A stretch of DNA of 38,718 nt from an uncultured Sphingomonadales bacterium (lineage in GTDB: Bacteria > Pseudomonadota > Alphaproteobacteria > Sphingomonadales > Sphingomonadaceae): contig CAIOKP010000213.1 in the NCBI GenBank assembly GCA_903858875.1, positions 1-38,718 on the forward strand. The letters run 5' to 3'. Within the stretch, counting starts at the first letter, position 1; each line of letters opens with the position of its first letter. The position numbers were made by a program, and so were the translations under genes. This document shows positions 38,070-38,718 of the stretch, one piece after another. The notes beneath the pieces are model-generated. The model was not told the DNA's origin. It searched no databases and saw only the letters and a program-made list of their open reading frames with translations.

Positions 38070-38589
38070 GCCGCCGCCGGGGGGCTGGCGCTATCTGATC
38101 GCGCTGGGGTCCAATATGCGGCACCCGCAGTTCGGGGCGCCAGAGCGGGTGCTGGGCGCCGCGGTGGCGACACTGGCGGCGCAGGGCGTGGTGATCGAGC
38201 GCGTCGCCCCGGTGATGCGCAGCGCGCCGGTCGGGCCATCGTGGCGCCGCTATGCCAATGGCGCGGCCGTGGTGCGCAGCGATCTGGCCCCGCCCGACTT
38301 GCTGGCAATGTTAAAGCATATCGAGCAGGTGTTCGGGCGGCGGCGTGGTCGGCGCTGGGGATCGCGGGTGATCGACCTTGATATTGTGCTGTGGGATGGC
38401 GGCATATGGCGGTCGCACAAGCTTTGTGTACCGCATATCGCCTACCGATCCCGCGACTTTGTGTTGCGTCCGGCCTTAGCCGTCGCGGCTGATTGGCGCG
38501 ACCCGATCACACAATGTACCATCAGGCACCATCACAGCCGCTTGACCCGGCGGCGCCCCGCCCCTAGGGGGACCCGACCAAGCGCGTAA
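38044..38589 (+). CDS. folK: 2-amino-4-hydroxy-6-hydroxymethyldihydropteridine diphosphokinase
   Basis: About 181 aa, HPPK family: 'WRYLIALGSNMRHPQFGAPE' at the N-terminus, 'RWGSRVIDLDIVLWDGG' with the Mg/ATP-binding Asp pair, and 'CVPHIAYRSRDFVLRPALAV'. It transfers pyrophosphate to the pterin in folate synthesis. The ATG at 38044 overlaps aguB by 26 bases; the TTG at 38053 is an alternative, and the track start at 37981 is too early. The C-terminal tail is Arg/Pro-rich. Its stop is 11 bases before tRNA-Lys. Confidence 0.86.
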   Translation: MAALPRISEPPPGGWRYLIALGSNMRHPQFGAPERVLGAAVATLAAQGVVIERVAPVMRSAPVGPSWRRYANGAAVVRSDLAPPDLLAMLKHIEQVFGRRRGRRWGSRVIDLDIVLWDGGIWRSHKLCVPHIAYRSRDFVLRPALAVAADWRDPITQCTIRHHHSRLTRRRPAPRGTRPSA

Positions 38590-38600
38590 CACGCGGCGAG

Positions 38601-38676
38601 GGGCCCTTAGCTCAGTCGGTAGAGCAACTGACTTTTAATCAGTAGGTCGCTGGTTCGAACCCAGCAGGGCTCACCA
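38601..38676 (+). tRNA. tRNA-Lys (anticodon TTT)
   Basis: A full cloverleaf is visible: acceptor GGGCCCT / AGGGCTC, D-arm TAGCTCAGTCGGTAGAGC, anticodon stem ACTGA / TCAGT with loop CTTTTAA (anticodon TTT), T-arm CTGGTTCGAACCCAG, discriminator A, and an encoded CCA end. Confidence 0.97.
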
Positions 38677-38718
38677 ATTTTTCGCTAGAAATGGGTAGAT
38701 GGAGAGTGCGTCAAAGCC

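Overview
The window looks like chromosomal DNA of a sphingomonad (Alphaproteobacteria, Sphingomonadales; Novosphingobium or Sphingobium-like). This is inferred from the high G+C, the hflK-hflC-degP and mrp-hemH-rsmB neighbourhoods, the DUF1674 miniature gene next to rsmB, two large TonB-dependent receptors with 'EIVVTAQ' plugs, and a set of lignin-dimer-type catabolic families. No transposase, integrase, phage gene, CRISPR array or plasmid gene was seen, and no stretch over 300 bases lacks a gene.

Left part (about 328-23,660): a dense accessory catabolic cluster of about 23 kb, arranged as divergent and convergent operons. Reading left to right it holds: two overlapping glutathione-S-transferase genes, one LigF-like (minus); an operon for a VAO/PCMH-type FAD oxidase, a c-type cytochrome and a small Tat-signal protein (minus); TonB receptor 1 (minus); a MarR-type regulator (plus); an NTF2/SnoaL-fold enzyme (minus) divergent from a LigD-like SDR (plus); an operon DUF8021-like / PQQ quinohemoprotein dehydrogenase / DUF3237 / CmcJ-NvfI-like (minus) divergent from SnoaL / exported SnoaL / SDR (plus); an operon carotenoid-cleavage-type (lignostilbene dioxygenase family) oxygenase / NmrA-like / aldehyde dehydrogenase (minus) divergent from a Tat-exported dienelactone-hydrolase-like protein (plus); and TonB receptor 2 (minus). 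Most intergenic regions carry the palindrome TAACAATTGTTA or variants of it, or a related TTYGTATG...ACAA element, usually 25-55 bases ahead of the start codon. One copy lies just upstream of the marR gene. I infer one MarR-controlled, autoregulated regulon.

How it may work (inference): two outer-membrane receptors import an aromatic or phenylpropanoid-dimer substrate; the periplasmic flavoprotein/cytochrome c pair and the PQQ enzyme oxidise benzylic or side-chain carbons; the LigD-like SDR, the GST pair, the NTF2-fold enzyme and the stilbene-cleaving-type oxygenase break C-O and C-C links between rings; aldehyde dehydrogenase and other SDR/SnoaL/hydrolase enzymes process the fragments. The exact substrate cannot be read from sequence.

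Right part (about 23,766-38,718): ordinary core genome. msrB, a class A penicillin-binding protein, degP, hflC, hflK, mrp, an orphan molybdopterin-dehydrogenase large subunit, hemH, a DUF1674 (SDHAF4-like) mini-gene, rsmB, msrA, aguB, folK and tRNA-Lys(TTT). Rho-independent terminators and a small family of palindromic 3'-end repeats separate several convergent gene pairs.
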